A stretch of DNA of 64,000 bases from Tragulus kanchil (GCA_022376925.1 JAIOJX010000005.1:11188501-11252500), one strand, 5' to 3'. Positions 34,978 to 45,823 are shown, counted from the first letter of the stretch. Notes: generated by a model from the sequence alone, not told the origin. Translations and numbers: made by a program.

Positions 34978-35232
34978 ACCATCATCATTAAATAATACTT
35001 GTTTTAATCTACCAAGGGCTTAACAGGCAGCTTGCATAATTCCTAAGTATTTAATACTCAGGTCTTTGGAGCTGGTAGTAGGCACTGGCTCCGGCACACC
35101 TCTGTTCCATCCTCTCTATTTTTATAATTGCAATTGTCCCGAATTTAAGAAAAAATAGAAGCACAACCTGGGTAACATTCCTCCTCTTCATTTTATTCTG
35201 CATTGCGGTGCTGGAAAAGAAAACTTGCCTGG

Positions 35233-35378
35233 AAATCCCAGCTGAGTCTCAGTTCTACAATTTATTAGCAGTGTGACCTTAGGTAGGTTACTTAATTTTC
35301 CTGAGCGCGGTTCCTCGGAGAAAAATACTATCTTGTCAAGTTTCTGTGAGGATTACTCGAAGTAACATAAATGGTTTT
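35233..35378 (+). repeat. MIR (D10 copy 2)
   Basis: Duplicate of 34095-34240. This copy continues into unique sequence at 35399, so it marks the native right context. Confidence 0.72.
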
Positions 35379-35398
35379 AAAAATGTCAAGTGTTGTTA

Positions 35399-35734
35399 TC
35401 GTAGTAATTATCGTTGTTGATTGTTAGACTGAACACTCAAAGGAAGTAAATGAGATTAAGACCTGACAGTAGACAGCGATTAGCACTTTCTATAATCCTT
35501 CAAAAACCATTAAACCATTCCTGAGTCATTAGCCAGAAGTTTTTTAAGGGGCTGTTTTGTGAAATCCCTAATAAAGGCATTGGTGGCAGGCAAGGACATT
35601 GAAGGGACCCTGAGGCCCGTGACAGGGGCAGCGGGAATGCTGTCCACTAGCACGTCTTGATAGAGAGGAAAAGAGCAAGAGGTGGGACGACCTGGATTGA
35701 AAATGACTGTCCAGGCCCACGGGGTACGTGAAGC
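35399..35734. other. Unique non-coding sequence
   Basis: About 335 bp with nothing recognised. Confidence 0.45.
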
Positions 35735-35938
35735 AAGTGTTAGTCGCTCAGTCGTGCCCGACTGTTTGTGACCCCGCAGACTGTAGCCCTCCAGGCTCCT
35801 CTGTCTTTGGAATTCACCAGGCAAGAATACTGCAGTGGGTTCTCATTCCTTTCTCCAGGGGATCTTCCGACCCAGGGATCAAACCTGTGTCTCCTGCCCT
35901 GCGGGCAGATTCTTTATCCTCTGAGCTACCAGGGAAGC
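35735..35938 (-). mobile_element. Bov-tA SINE
   Basis: Antisense, near full length, from aagtgttagtcgctcagtcg to gagctaccagggaagc. The word AAGCAAG at both borders may be a short target-site duplication. Confidence 0.92.
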
Positions 35939-36123
35939 AAGAGAGGAGTTTAAAGGGTGAATCCTTTGTGCGATGCAACTGGGCTGCACGCGCAGGTTCC
36001 CGTGCACTTGGACCTTGGTGTGTGCCGGTGAGGGGTTGAGTGGAGGCTGGAGGAAGGAGGTGGGAACAGCAAGCCATGCCTTCGCTGATTGCTGGTTGTC
36101 TTTGTATCAGAGTCCTTCTCTCT

Positions 36124-36240
36124 GACTTCCCGGGTGGTGCAGTGTTTAGGACTCCGCATTTCTGCTGCAGAGGGTGCAGGTTCGATCCCTGGTCAAGGAA
36201 TTAAGATCCCACATGCTGTGGGAGCAGCCGAAAAGAAAAG
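36124..36240 (+). mobile_element. CHR-type SINE (short form)
   Basis: Sense: gacttcccgggtggtgcagtg (A box), aggttcgatccctgg (B box), agatcccacatgctgtggg and an A-rich end. Confidence 0.9.
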
Positions 36241-36517
36241 GCCCTTTCTCTCTTTTCTCGGGTCGGAAATCCATCCCCTCTGATGAGCACTTCCACTCCC
36301 CAGCCTTCCAGATGGCCCTAACTAGCCCTCCGCATCAGCAGGGGTCTGCTCGCCTGATGGCAAAGGCAGAGGACCTGGAAGTTGTGTGACAATACTGGGA
36401 AAGGTTTGGAAGTGAGAGTCCTCTGATGGGGGCCCCTCACCCTAAGAAGTACTGTTCACCCTAAGTCAAAACACGACTCCCAAGTTTCCAAAGTGGGTGC
36501 TGGACAGAGAACTTTCT

Positions 36518-36851
36518 TTTTCTTTTTTTTTTAGATTTATTTATTTATTTATTTTGGGCGGGGGTTGGGTTGGGGAGGGAGGGGAGCGGGCGGGCCACTT
36601 CTATTGGTCTTTCATTTCTCTGTTTTCATCCATCTTTGTTCTTTGGCTCCTGTGGGCCTCCCATCACGGTGGCGTCTGTCGCTGCAGAGCGCTGGCTCTG
36701 GGCGCATGCGCTCCAGAGCTCTGGCTCGGTGATTGGACACATGGGTCCAGCCGCTCCGCGGCACGTGGGATCTTCCCAGGCCAGGGCTCGAACCGGTGCC
36801 CCTTGCACTGCAAGGCGGTGTCCTTACCCACTGGGCCACCAGGGGAAGCCC
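36518..36851 (-). mobile_element. CHR-derived SINE, young subfamily, full length
   Basis: Antisense, about 334 bp. A perfect 15-bp target-site duplication GACAGAGAACTTTCT lies at 36503-36517 and 36852-36866. Head ends gccaccaggggaagccc. The tail reads attta repeated. Confidence 0.95.
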
Positions 36852-36866
36852 GACAGAGAACTTTCT

Positions 36867-37219
36867 AGCGTCTCCACCCTGAAAGTAAAGAGACCCTGAG
36901 GCCTGACCTCTACGTCATATTCTCCATCTCTGCCCAGAACAGCGGGCAGGAAGGGTGAGCTCTCCAGACAGGCCCGGCTGCCACCCCCACACTCACCACA
37001 GGCGGTGCTGTGGCCCTCTAACACCGCAGTGCATGATGGGGTGGGATGGGAGCAAGTCAATGAGCCTTCCTTAGCACTGCCACCCCCCTACCTTCATTTT
37101 AATAAGTGGGTCCTCAAAGCCCCCAGGGCAAGCATAAACCCTCGATACAACAGCACAATGATAACTGGGCTATGTCTTGGCTGATTGCTGGTTGTCTTTG
37201 TATCAGAGTCCTTCTCTCT
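36867..37219. other. Unique non-coding sequence
   Basis: Nothing recognised. Repeated at 37963-38259 through D11. Confidence 0.4.
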
Positions 37220-37336
37220 GACTTCCCGGGTGGTGCAGTGTTTAGGACTCCGCATTTCTGCTGCAGGGGGTGCAGGTTCGATCCCTGGTCAAGGAATTAA
37301 GATCCCACATGCTGTGGGAGCAGCCGAAAAGAAAAG
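37220..37336 (+). mobile_element. CHR-type SINE (D11 copy 2)
   Basis: Duplicate of 36124-36240 with one substitution. Confidence 0.88.
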
Positions 37337-37613
37337 GCCCTTTCTCTCTTTTCTCGGGTCGGAAATCCATCCCCTCTGGTGAGCACTTCCACTCCCCAGC
37401 CTTCCAGATGGCCCTAACTAGCCCTCCGCATCAGCAGGGGTCTGCTCGCCTGATGGCAAAGGCAGAGGACCTGGAAGTTGTGTGACAATACTGGGAAAGG
37501 TTTGGAAGTGAGAGTCCTCTGATGGGGGCCCCTCACCCTAAGAAGTACTGTTCACCCTAAGTCAAAACACGACTCCCAAGTTTCCAAAGTGGGTGCTGGA
37601 CAGAGAACTTTCT

Positions 37614-37947
37614 TTTTCTTTTTTTTTTAGATTTATTTATTTATTTATTTTGGGCGGGGGTTGGGTTGGGGAGGGAGGGGAGCGGGCGGGCCACTTCTAT
37701 TGGTCTTTCATTTCTCTGTTTTCATCCATCTTTGTTCTTTGGCTCCTGTGGGCCTCCCATCACGGTGGCGTCTGTCGCTGCAGAGCGCTGGCTCTGGGCG
37801 CATGCGCTCCAGAGCTCTGGCTCGGTGATTGGACACATGGGTCCAGCCGCTCCGCGGCACGTGGGATCTTCCCAGGCCAGGGCTCGAACCGGTGCCCCTT
37901 GCACTGCAAGGCGGTGTCCTTACCCACTGGGCCACCAGGGGAAGCCC
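37614..37947 (-). mobile_element. CHR-derived SINE, full length (D11 copy 2)
   Basis: Duplicate of 36518-36851 together with its target-site duplications. Confidence 0.93.
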
Positions 37948-38297
37948 GACAGAGAACTTTCTAGCGTCTCCACCCTGAAAGTAAAGAGACCCTGAGGCCT
38001 GACCTCTACGTCATATTCTCCATCTCTGCCCAGAACAGCGGGCAGGAAGGGTGAGCTCTCCAGACAGGCCCGGCTGCCACCCCCACACTCACCACAGGCG
38101 GTGCTGTGGCCCTCTAACACCGCAGTGCATGATGGGGTGGGATGGGAGCAAGTCATTGAGCCTTCCTTAGCACTGCCACCCCCCTACCTTCATTTTAATA
38201 AGTGGGTCCTCAAAGCCCCCAGGGCAAGCATAAACCCTCGATACAACAGCACAATGATAGGAGCTGGACGCTGATGTCTTGGGTCCAGGGCTCTGTT

Positions 38298-38524
38298 GTG
38301 TTAGTTGCTCAGTCGTGTCCAACGCTTTGTGACCCCCTGAACTGTAGCCCGCCAGACTCCTCTCTTCATAGAATTCTCCAGGCAAGAATACTGGAGTGGG
38401 GCTTCTCCAGGGGCTCTTGCCAACCCATGGATCAAACTTGAGTCTCCTGCGATCCCAGGGATCGAAGCCAGGTCTCTTGCATTGCAGGCAGATTCTTTAC
38501 TGTCGGAGCCATCAGGGAAGGCCC
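38298..38524 (-). mobile_element. Bov-tA SINE with internal repeat
   Basis: Antisense from gtgttagttgctcagtcgtg to gccatcagggaaggccc. The B-box region appears twice (gagtctcctgcgatccc and ggatcgaagccaggtctc), giving a copy about 20 bp longer than usual. Confidence 0.9.
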
Positions 38525-38734
38525 TATTGCCAGCCCATCACTTAAATCGCAGTCTGTGTGAGGCTGCTAAGGGCCACCCAGAGGCTGCAGATCTCTTAAC
38601 ACATGAGGTTCTGTTCATTCATTCTTTCATCTAAATGAGAACTTGGCACACGCCTCTGTGTGTGAACTCCAACACAGACACTGGGGATGCCCGGATAAGA
38701 CGAATATGGGGCCAAGTCCGAGAGACGGTGCATC

Positions 38735-39040
38735 ACAATGGTTAAACCCGTGAGCCCTAGATCCAGGCTGCTGTGTGACCTTGGCCATGTATTGAGGTGG
38801 CCAGAAAGTTTGGTTTTATGTTACGATGTTATGCAAACACCTGAACTAATCTTCTGGCCAGCCTAATAACTTGACATATCTGTGCATTGATTTTCTTAAC
38901 TGATCAAGTAAGAAATTTAATAGAATCTCTGGCCCAGAGATGTTGTGAAGAACAAATGAAGACATAAAATGGAAAAACGCTTAGAACAAATTACCAGTCA
39001 CCTAACATGCACTCAGTAAATGTTTATGCTATGATGGTGA
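38735..39040 (+). repeat. MIR, split by a mariner element
   Basis: The left part carries 'gctgctgtgtgaccttggcc'. The right part carries 'gatgttgtgaagaacaaatg', 'aaacgcttagaacaa' and 'cactcagtaaatgtttatgc'. The order is that of a sense MIR with a 75-bp insertion after 38791. Confidence 0.72.
38792..38866. mobile_element. Short mariner-type element inserted in MIR
   Basis: A 75-bp imperfect palindrome. The ends TTGAGGTGGCCAGAAAG and CTTCTGGCCAGCCTAA are inverted complements, and a TA dinucleotide is duplicated at 38790-38791 and 38867-38868. This matches the small non-autonomous mariner copies common in ruminants. It has no transposase. Confidence 0.82.
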
Positions 39041-39636
39041 CGATGATGCTTCTAGGCTTCTGGGTATCAGAGGAAATTTTAAAAAAGAAAAAAACTCCAG
39101 CCCTGCAGGTAGTTCTTTCAGAAATCCACATACTGCCCCCTTGTGGGTCTCGGCGTATGAGCCCGTATGAGACGCTAGGAGCTGCCTCGCCTGCAGCTGG
39201 GAGATGACCTGGTTCCAGGCTGGGCGTTTTCTGTTCAAATCGCTCCCTTTCCCAGCCAGCACGCTCCTCTCCCCTCTGTTACGCTTCCACCGACACACAG
39301 AAACCGTCGGCTGTGCCGCTAGGTCAATTTCAGGCGTAGCACGACCCAGGAGCCCCGGCTTATCTCTCAGCTCAGCACAGGACACACGTGTGTCCTCACA
39401 CTCCAGCGACTGTGCCGTTGTCCTGCTTTCCTGACAACGAGATAGAGCAGCGCGGCCTCTTATCTCCTATTCACAACACCGACGATTTTCTGTGCATCCT
39501 TGTTCCAAGAAATCCCTAAAGCTCCTACCGGTGAGGATTTCGGTTGACGGGGAGGCATCCCAGACATTAATCATTCACCAGCCCAAGCTCTGTGCCGAGG
39601 TGGGTACCAAGTTTGCACCAAGAAAACCTCACTGAT
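39041..39636. other. Unique non-coding sequence
   Basis: Nothing recognised. Open frames up to 118 codons here lack family resemblance. Confidence 0.45.
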
Positions 39637-39648
39637 CCTGTTTCCCAT

Positions 39649-39991
39649 GTCTTTTATTTATTTATTTTGATGGCGCTGGGTCTTCCTTACTGTGCAAGCT
39701 TTTCTCTAGTTATGGGGGCTGGGGGTTACTCTCTAGTTGTTGTGCATGGGCTGCGCATTGCAGTGGCTTCTCTTGTTGTGGAGCATGGGCTCTAGGGAGC
39801 TTGGGCTTCTATAGTTTCAGCCCATGTTCTCAGTAGTTGAAGTTCCCAGGCTTTAGAGCACAGGCTCAATTGTTGTGGCACATGGGCTTAGCTGCTCTGT
39901 GGCGTGTGGAGTGTTCCTGGACCAGGGATCAAACCTGTGTCTCTTGCATTGGCAGGCAGATTCTTTATTACTGAGCTACCTAGGAAGCACC
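39649..39991 (-). mobile_element. CHR SINE (long form), full length
   Basis: Antisense, about 343 bp. A perfect 12-bp target-site duplication CCTGTTTCCCAT lies at 39637-39648 and 39992-40003. Internal motifs are ttctctagttatgg, gcagtggcttctcttg, ttgtggcacatgggc and head gctacctaggaagc. Confidence 0.94.
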
Positions 39992-40440
39992 CCTGTTTCC
40001 CATTTCCTGAGAGCTCTGGAAGGTGAAAATTGGATGGTATCACTGCCTATTGACTTTAGGAAGATCCCACCTCGTTGCCTCTGGCTTGAGATTCTTGAGA
40101 GGCCAGCCCTTCCTTCCTCTCTGCCTCCCCTTCTCTCTCCTCTTGCACATTTTATCTGAGTCAACCATCATAAACCAGTTCCTAGACATGCACCTCCTCA
40201 TTGCTTCCGCAAGCTTCCTTGGCCTGGGCCGGGCTTGGTTGAGCACCTCCAGAGTACCTTTCAGCTAATCCTGCAGTAGCTCTTCCGTGCTTTAGCATTT
40301 GCTCCTCTCCCTAACCCCCTGCAAGATCTTCCAGGACTGGGTCTATACCGTCTCACCCCCTCAGAGGAAGAGTGTTAGCAGGAGTTCGCAGTCAAGGGTA
40401 GATCACTGGCCAGGTTTTATGTTTCCTTCAAACAACACTT

Positions 40441-40541
40441 TGGGGTGAATTCTGTTATCATCCTTATTTCACAGAGGATGGTAAAATGATGGGTCCAAAG
40501 GTCTCACTGGCAAAAGAAGAGTAGAGCCAGATTTTAAATCC
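40441..40541 (-). repeat. Probable MIR fragment
   Basis: Antisense MIR-like order: 'ttatcatccttatttcacag', 'aggatggtaaaatga' and 'gtctcactggcaaaag'. Confidence 0.65.
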
Positions 40542-40542
40542 A

Positions 40543-40829
40543 GGGCAGGACTTCCCTGGTGATCCAGTGGTTAAGAATCTGCCTCCTAATGCAGGAGAAC
40601 ATAGTTCAATCCCTGGTCCAGGAAGATTTTACAGGCTGCAAGGCAACTAAGCCTGTGAGCATCAATTAGTGAGTCTACTCACTAGAGCCTGTGCTCTGCA
40701 ATAAGAGAAGCCACTTCAATGAGAAGCTGGTGCACTGTAACTGAAGAGTAGCCCCTGCTCACCCCAACTAGAGACAGTCTGTGTACAGCAACGAAGACCC
40801 AGCACAGCCAAGAAAAAATAAATCCATCA
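40543..40829 (+). mobile_element. CHR SINE (long form)
   Basis: Sense: gacttccctggtgatccagtgg, agttcaatccctggtcc, ctactcactagagcctgtgc, gagaagccacttcaatgag and tail aagaaaaaataaatcc. AAATCCA at 40536-40542 and 40820-40826 may be target-site copies. Confidence 0.9.
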
Positions 40830-41536
40830 GTGAAGGGCACCCTAATCTCAGACACTCGCTCTGGACCACTACTCCGTGCTGCCTCTATACAAACATACGA
40901 GGGAATTGGAAAGGATGGGGTGGTAAAAGCAGTGAGCCACTCAGTACCTTTCCAGCTTAGCATGTGTGCAGGAAGGGAGGGGGCTGGGCCAGGAAAGGGG
41001 GCCTGAAGTGTGCTTGGCCAGATGGAAACGGTGGATGTCAGCGGGGGAAGCTGGCCTGTGCTCACAGGTGCACCTTGGAACGATCAGAGAGCCGTTGATT
41101 CAGAGCTGCCTCTGGAGGGAGGGCAGGATGAAGCTGTTACAGAGAAAGTCCCCTTGAGGCAGATCTGGTGTCTGAAGGGTGTGGAGCACAGATTCTGGAA
41201 GGTTCTAGGGCAGATTTTAACATTTACACCTTGGCTAGCTTTGGCTTTAATTGTAAGTTTGGAAACACAGCCCCAAGAGAGAAAAGCTGTTTCTTGAAGC
41301 CCACACGTTAAGAAACACAGATGTAATATGGATCCTCAGAATCACTCAAGGAGTAATCCACTGCAGGTTCCCCGGTTACACAATCTTTAGCATTGCTCCT
41401 CTCCTTTTAACCCTTTGCAAGATCTTCCAGGACTGGGTCTATACCGTCTCACCCCTCAGAGGAAGAGTGTTAGCAGGAGTTCGCAGTCAAGGGTAGATCA
41501 CTGGCCAGGTTTTATGTTTCCTTCAAACAACACTTT

Positions 41537-41636
41537 GGGGTGAATTCTGTTATCATCCTTATTTCACAGAGGATGGTAAAATGATGGGTCCAAAGGTCTC
41601 ACTGGCAAAAGAAGAGTAGAGCCAGATTTTAAATCC
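41537..41636 (-). repeat. Probable MIR fragment (D12 copy 2)
   Basis: Duplicate of 40441-40541. Confidence 0.62.
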
Positions 41637-41637
41637 A

Positions 41638-41924
41638 GGGCAGGACTTCCCTGGTGATCCAGTGGTTAAGAATCTGCCTCCTAATGCAGGAGAACATAGT
41701 TCAATCCCTGGTCCAGGAAGATTTTACAGGCTGCAAGGCAACTAAGCCTGTGAGCATCAATTAGTGAGTCTACTCACTAGAGCCTGTGCTCTGCAATAAG
41801 AGAAGCCACTTCAATGAGAAGCTGGTGCACTGTAACTGAAGAGTAGCCCCTGCTCACCCCAACTAGAGACAGTCTGTGTACAGCAACGAAGACCCAGCAC
41901 AGCCAAGAAAAAATAAATCCATCA
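41638..41924 (+). mobile_element. CHR SINE (D12 copy 2)
   Basis: Duplicate of 40543-40829. Confidence 0.88.
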
Positions 41925-43147
41925 GTGAAGGGCACCCTAATCTCAGACACTCGCTCTGGACCACTACTCCGTGCTGCCTCTATACAAACATACGAGGGAA
42001 TTGGAAAGGATGGGGTGGTAAAAGCAGTGAGCCACTCAGTACCTTTCCAGCTTAGCATGTGTGCAGGAAGGGAGGGGGCTGGGCCAGGAAAGGGGGCCTG
42101 AAGTGTGCTTGGCCAGATGGAAACGGTGGATGTCAGCGGGGGAAGCTGGCCTGTGCTCACAGGTGCACCTTGGAACGATCAGAGAGCCGTTGATTCAGAG
42201 CTGCCTCTGGAGGGAGGGCAGGATGAAGCTGTTACAGAGAAAGTCCCCTTGAGGCAGATCTGGTGTCTGAAGGGTGTGGAGCACAGATTCTGGAAGGTTC
42301 TAGGGCAGATTTTAACATTTACACCTTGGCTAGCTTTGGCTTTAATTGTAAGTTTGGAAACACAGCCCCAAGAGAGAAAAGCTGTTTCTTGAAGCCCACA
42401 CGTTAAGAAACACAGATGTAATATGGATCCTCAGAATCACTCAAGGAGTAATCCACTGCAGGTTCCCCCCGGTCACATACTGGGCAGGTCTAGAGATTTG
42501 CAAAATGGATTTCATTCGATTCATATTTTGGTTCTTAATCTCCCTGTATGCCAAATTCTTCCCATTTCCATTTGGTATTTCAGAACCTATTTAAATAAAT
42601 TATGAGACCTTAATGGAAAAATCAAAATGAAATTAAATAAATGGGTTAACTGTTCAGTTGCTAGGTTTTCCTCCAGCCATTACAGGGTTAGGAAAAACCA
42701 CAGAGCCATTTATAACAAACCCGTCTGCTCAGGGAGACCTCTATACCAACCATTCCCTCCTGGGTGTACTTAACCCATCTCAAATGACACATAGAGAAAA
42801 CATCTGTTCTTTTACAAATACCTACAGGAGAACAATTCAAATGGCAAACCCAAATCAATGGCAAGCGTACACCCTACTGCCTTTTAAACAGATATAAGAG
42901 CTCCAGTAGAAGTCACTGCAAGTCATGAAAGGTTATTTACCAGGCTTAATGCTCAGAGGGAGTTAAATTTCATAAGATGGAGAGAATTGTAGGAGGAGAG
43001 AATCTGATGGTGAAGAGATGTGTTTCTTGAACTCATCCTTCTCTTTGGGGTCTGGAAGACTCTCAGACATTTTTAGAACTCTTTCTCTCCTACCCTACCC
43101 TCTGCCTTGCTGGCAATGCTGCTGGTCTACCTCAAACTACTGTTGCT
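41925..43147. other. Unique non-coding sequence
   Basis: No gene or interspersed repeat recognised. Repeated in whole or part by D12 and D13. Confidence 0.45.
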
Positions 43148-44536
43148 AGGGCTTCCCTGGTGGTCCAGTGGGCAAGGACACCGCCTTGCAGTGCAAGGGG
43201 TGCCGGTTTGAGCCCTGGCCTGGGAAGATCCCACGTGCCGTGGAGCGGCTGGACTGATGTGTCCAATTACTGAGCCAGAGCTCTGGGGCGCATGTGCCCA
43301 GAGCCGCGCTCTGACAACAGAGGCCACCATGATGGGAGGCCACCTTGGCTCACAGGTGCACCTTGGAACGATCAGAGAGCCGTTGATTCAGAGCTGCCTC
43401 TGGAGGGAGGGCAGGATGAAGCTGTTACAGAGAAAGTCCCTTGAGGCAGATCTGGTGTCTGAAGGGTGTGGAGCACAGATTCTGGAAGGTTCTAGGGCAG
43501 ATTTTAACATTTACACCTTGGCTAGCTTTGGCTTTAATTGTAAGTTTGGAAACACAGCCCCAAGAGAGAAAAGCTGTTTCTTGAAGCCCACACGTTAAGA
43601 AACACAGATGTAATATGGATCCTCAGAATCACTCAAGGAGTAATCCACTGCAGGTTCCCCCCGGTCACATACTGGGCAGGTCTAGAGATTTGCAAAATGG
43701 ATTTCATTCGATTCATATTTTGGTTCTTAATCTCCCTGTATGCCAAATTCTTCCCATTTCCATTTGGTATTTCAGAACCTATTTAAATAAATTATGAGAC
43801 CTTAATGGAAAAATCAAAATGAAATTAAATAAATGGGTTAACTGTTCAGTTGCTAGGTTTTCCTCCAGCCATTACAGGGTTAGGAAAAACCACAGAGCCA
43901 TTTATAACAAACCCGTCTGCTCAGGGAGAGACCTCTATACCAACCATTCCCTCCTGGGTGTACTTAACCCATCTCAAATGACACATAGAGAAAACATCTG
44001 TTCTTTTACAAATACCTACAGGAGAACAATTCAAATGGCAAACCCAAATCAATGGCAAGCGTACACCCTACTGCCTTTTAAACAGATATAAGAGCTCCAG
44101 TAGAAGTCACTGCAAGTCATGAAAGGTTATTTACCAGGCTTAATGCTCAGAGGGAGTTAAATTTCATAAGATGGAGAGAATTGTAGGAGGAGAGAATCTG
44201 ATGGTGAAGAGATGTGTTTCTTGAACTCATCCTTCTCTTTGGGGTCTGGAAGACTCTCAGACATTTTTAGAACTCTTTCTCTCCTACCCTACCCTCTGCC
44301 TTGCTGGCAATGCTGCTGGTCTACCTCAAACTACTGTTGCTAGGGCTTCCCTGGTGGTCCAGTGGGCAAGGACACCGCCTTGCAGTGCAAGGGGTGCCGG
44401 TTCGAGCCCTGGCCTGGGAAGATCCCACGTGCCGTGGAGCGGCTGGACTGATGTGTCCAATTACTGAGCCAGAGCTCTGGGGCGCATGTGCCCAGAGCCG
44501 GCGCTCTGCGACAACAGAGGCCACCATGATGGGAGG
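42156..44536. repeat. Tandem duplication D13 (period 1193 bp)
   Basis: Unit 1 is 42156-43342 and unit 2 is 43349-44536. The longest period in the set. The right edge lies inside the young SINE. The truncated SINE at the end of unit 1 has lost several single bases relative to the full copy (gagccgcgctctgac against gagccggcgctctgcgac). Confidence 0.95.
43148..43340 (+). mobile_element. CHR-derived SINE, 3'-truncated (D13 copy 1)
   Basis: Head portion of the SINE at 44342-44674, cut at the D13 junction. Not an independent insertion. Confidence 0.88.
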
Positions 44537-44674
44537 CCCACAGGAGCCAAAGAACAAAGACGGATGAAAATAGAGAAATGAAAGACCAATAGCAGTGGCC
44601 CGCTGTCCCCCTCCCTCCCCTCCCCACCCCCCAAAAGATAAATAAATAAAAAAATAAATGTTTAAAAAAAACAA
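44342..44674 (+). mobile_element. CHR-derived SINE, young subfamily, full length
   Basis: The only sense-oriented full copy. A box TGGTCCAGTGG is at 44355-44365 and B box GGTTCGAGCCC at 44399-44409. The A-rich tail is at 44634-44674. A perfect 14-bp target-site duplication AAACTACTGTTGCT lies at 44328-44341 and 44675-44688. Best template for defining the subfamily. Confidence 0.95.
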
Positions 44675-44805
44675 AAACTACTGTTGCTTGACAGGATTCC
44701 TAAGAGTGTAATTCTGCTTCATTTCGGGAGGGTGTTTTTCCTGCCCTTGCTTCACCTCCCATCTTTCCTCTCTTTACTTTGAAGCGCTGAAGCGTCGTTT
44801 TCATT

Positions 44806-45200
44806 GCTGGGGTATTAGATTTTTCTGCAGTAACAGCCTCCAGTCTTAATGGCTTATGAAAGTAAGCACTGATTTCCCTGTCATGGGACTCTAGGCCCGC
44901 GGAGGCTCAGCTGTGTGTCTCGCCCGAACTTGCAGGACTCCGCTGGACTTGGCTAGGCTTGGCTTCAGGCTTGAGGGCAGGTTCAAGTCTGCTCCCTGTG
45001 TCGGTCATTTGGAGAGCCGGGCTGGGAGGAGCGAAGGCGGCCTGGGACATCATCTTCTCATGGAGGAAGACAATAAGAGAAAAGACATAACGCTTCTCAG
45101 AGCCTCTCAGTAAGGATGTGCTCCCACCTTCGCCACATTCTATTGGTCAGAGCACGTCACATGGCCAAGCCCAGAGTCAAGGCGATGGGGAGGAGTATCC
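44806..45200 (+). repeat. Possible old interspersed repeat, unclassified
   Basis: The order 'gcagtaacagcctccagtc', 'cttaatggcttatgaaag', 'ccacattctattggtcagag' and 'tcacatggccaagcccagag' resembles an old mammal-wide element that I cannot name with certainty. A related order occurs at 49455-49770. Confidence 0.4.
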
Positions 45201-45823
45201 CATGGTGAGGTGTGGACAAGGAGCGTGAGTGCTGACTGAAGAATAATATCGTCTACTCTAGTGGGAGAGAATGGGATGCAGGACTCTCTCAATTGTCTTT
45301 TCTCTAGAGAAAATCAAATCATTCTCCAGTGTTTATGCTCTGCCCTCAGTGCTCTGCTTTCAGGGCTCAAGGCTAGCGCCTCCACTTCTCTGGCAGGCTA
45401 AAATATAACTAGTCGATAGTAATCATGGAAACACTTGGAATGTATTGGGTAACTACCATGTACACAGGCCCTTTATGTGGTATTCGTATATTGAGTACTC
45501 ATTTCAGGCTTTGCAAGCAATACAGCTTCTCATGACTGTATGGAGTTCCTCCTTCAGTTTCTGTTTAGTGCTCCCATTCCAAAGAGGTGCAGCAACTCTT
45601 TGGGGCTGAGTCGCTCTGGGACTGGGGCCAGGGAAGTAGGGTGTGGTGGGTTATCACCTGTCAGCGTGGGATGCTCCCATGGGCCCTCGTTTGCACCTGG
45701 CCTCTAGACAGGGCTATGTATATGGCACTGTCTCCCCTACTTCATTCAGGTGAGGCTCCTTGGGTCTGGCTCCTTCCCCTTCCCAGCCACTTCCTTTGCC
45801 TTTCTCTGGAGCGCAGAACATTT
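45201..45823. other. Unique non-coding sequence
   Basis: Nothing firmly recognised. The 138-codon frame starting at 45587 runs into the Bov-A fragment and is not supported. Confidence 0.45.

Larger units (their letters stand above)
33123..35399. repeat. Tandem duplication D10 (period 1138 bp)
   Basis: Unit 1 is 33123-34260 and unit 2 is 34261-35398. They join at a 2-bp overlap (TC) with no spacer. Only one or two substitutions were noticed (gactcactag against gactcagtag). Each unit contains a Bov-A 3' end, a CHR SINE and a MIR. Confidence 0.96.
36084..38259. repeat. Tandem duplication D11 (period 1096 bp)
   Basis: Unit 1 is 36084-37163 and unit 2 is 37180-38259. The 16-bp spacer (ACTGGGCTATGTCTTG) aligns with native sequence after unit 2 (GGAGCTGGACGCTGATGTCTTG, 38260-38281, split here by one base) if several single bases are dropped. 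Three substitutions noticed. Contains a CHR SINE fragment and a complete young SINE. Confidence 0.96.
40290..42475. repeat. Tandem duplication D12 (period 1095 bp)
   Basis: Unit 1 is 40290-41379 and unit 2 is 41385-42475. The first 70 bp of unit 2 are rewritten by small indels (for example ccttttaaccctttgcaag for ccctaaccccctgcaag). The end of unit 1 also deviates from 42465-42480. Elsewhere the copies are nearly identical. Overlaps D13, so 41061-41379 exists three times. Confidence 0.95.

Noticed and set aside
36497..36868. Frames of 109-123 codons repeated at 36497, 36570, 37593 and 37666 as a gene family
   Set aside because: They are translations of the young CHR-derived SINE. Similar peptides appear wherever that SINE occurs (13329, 20000, 27175, 29283, 44321, 53674).
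44355..44409. Functional tRNA gene
   Set aside because: A and B boxes are those of a tRNA-derived SINE head. No cloverleaf with a proper anticodon arm and acceptor stem can be argued.
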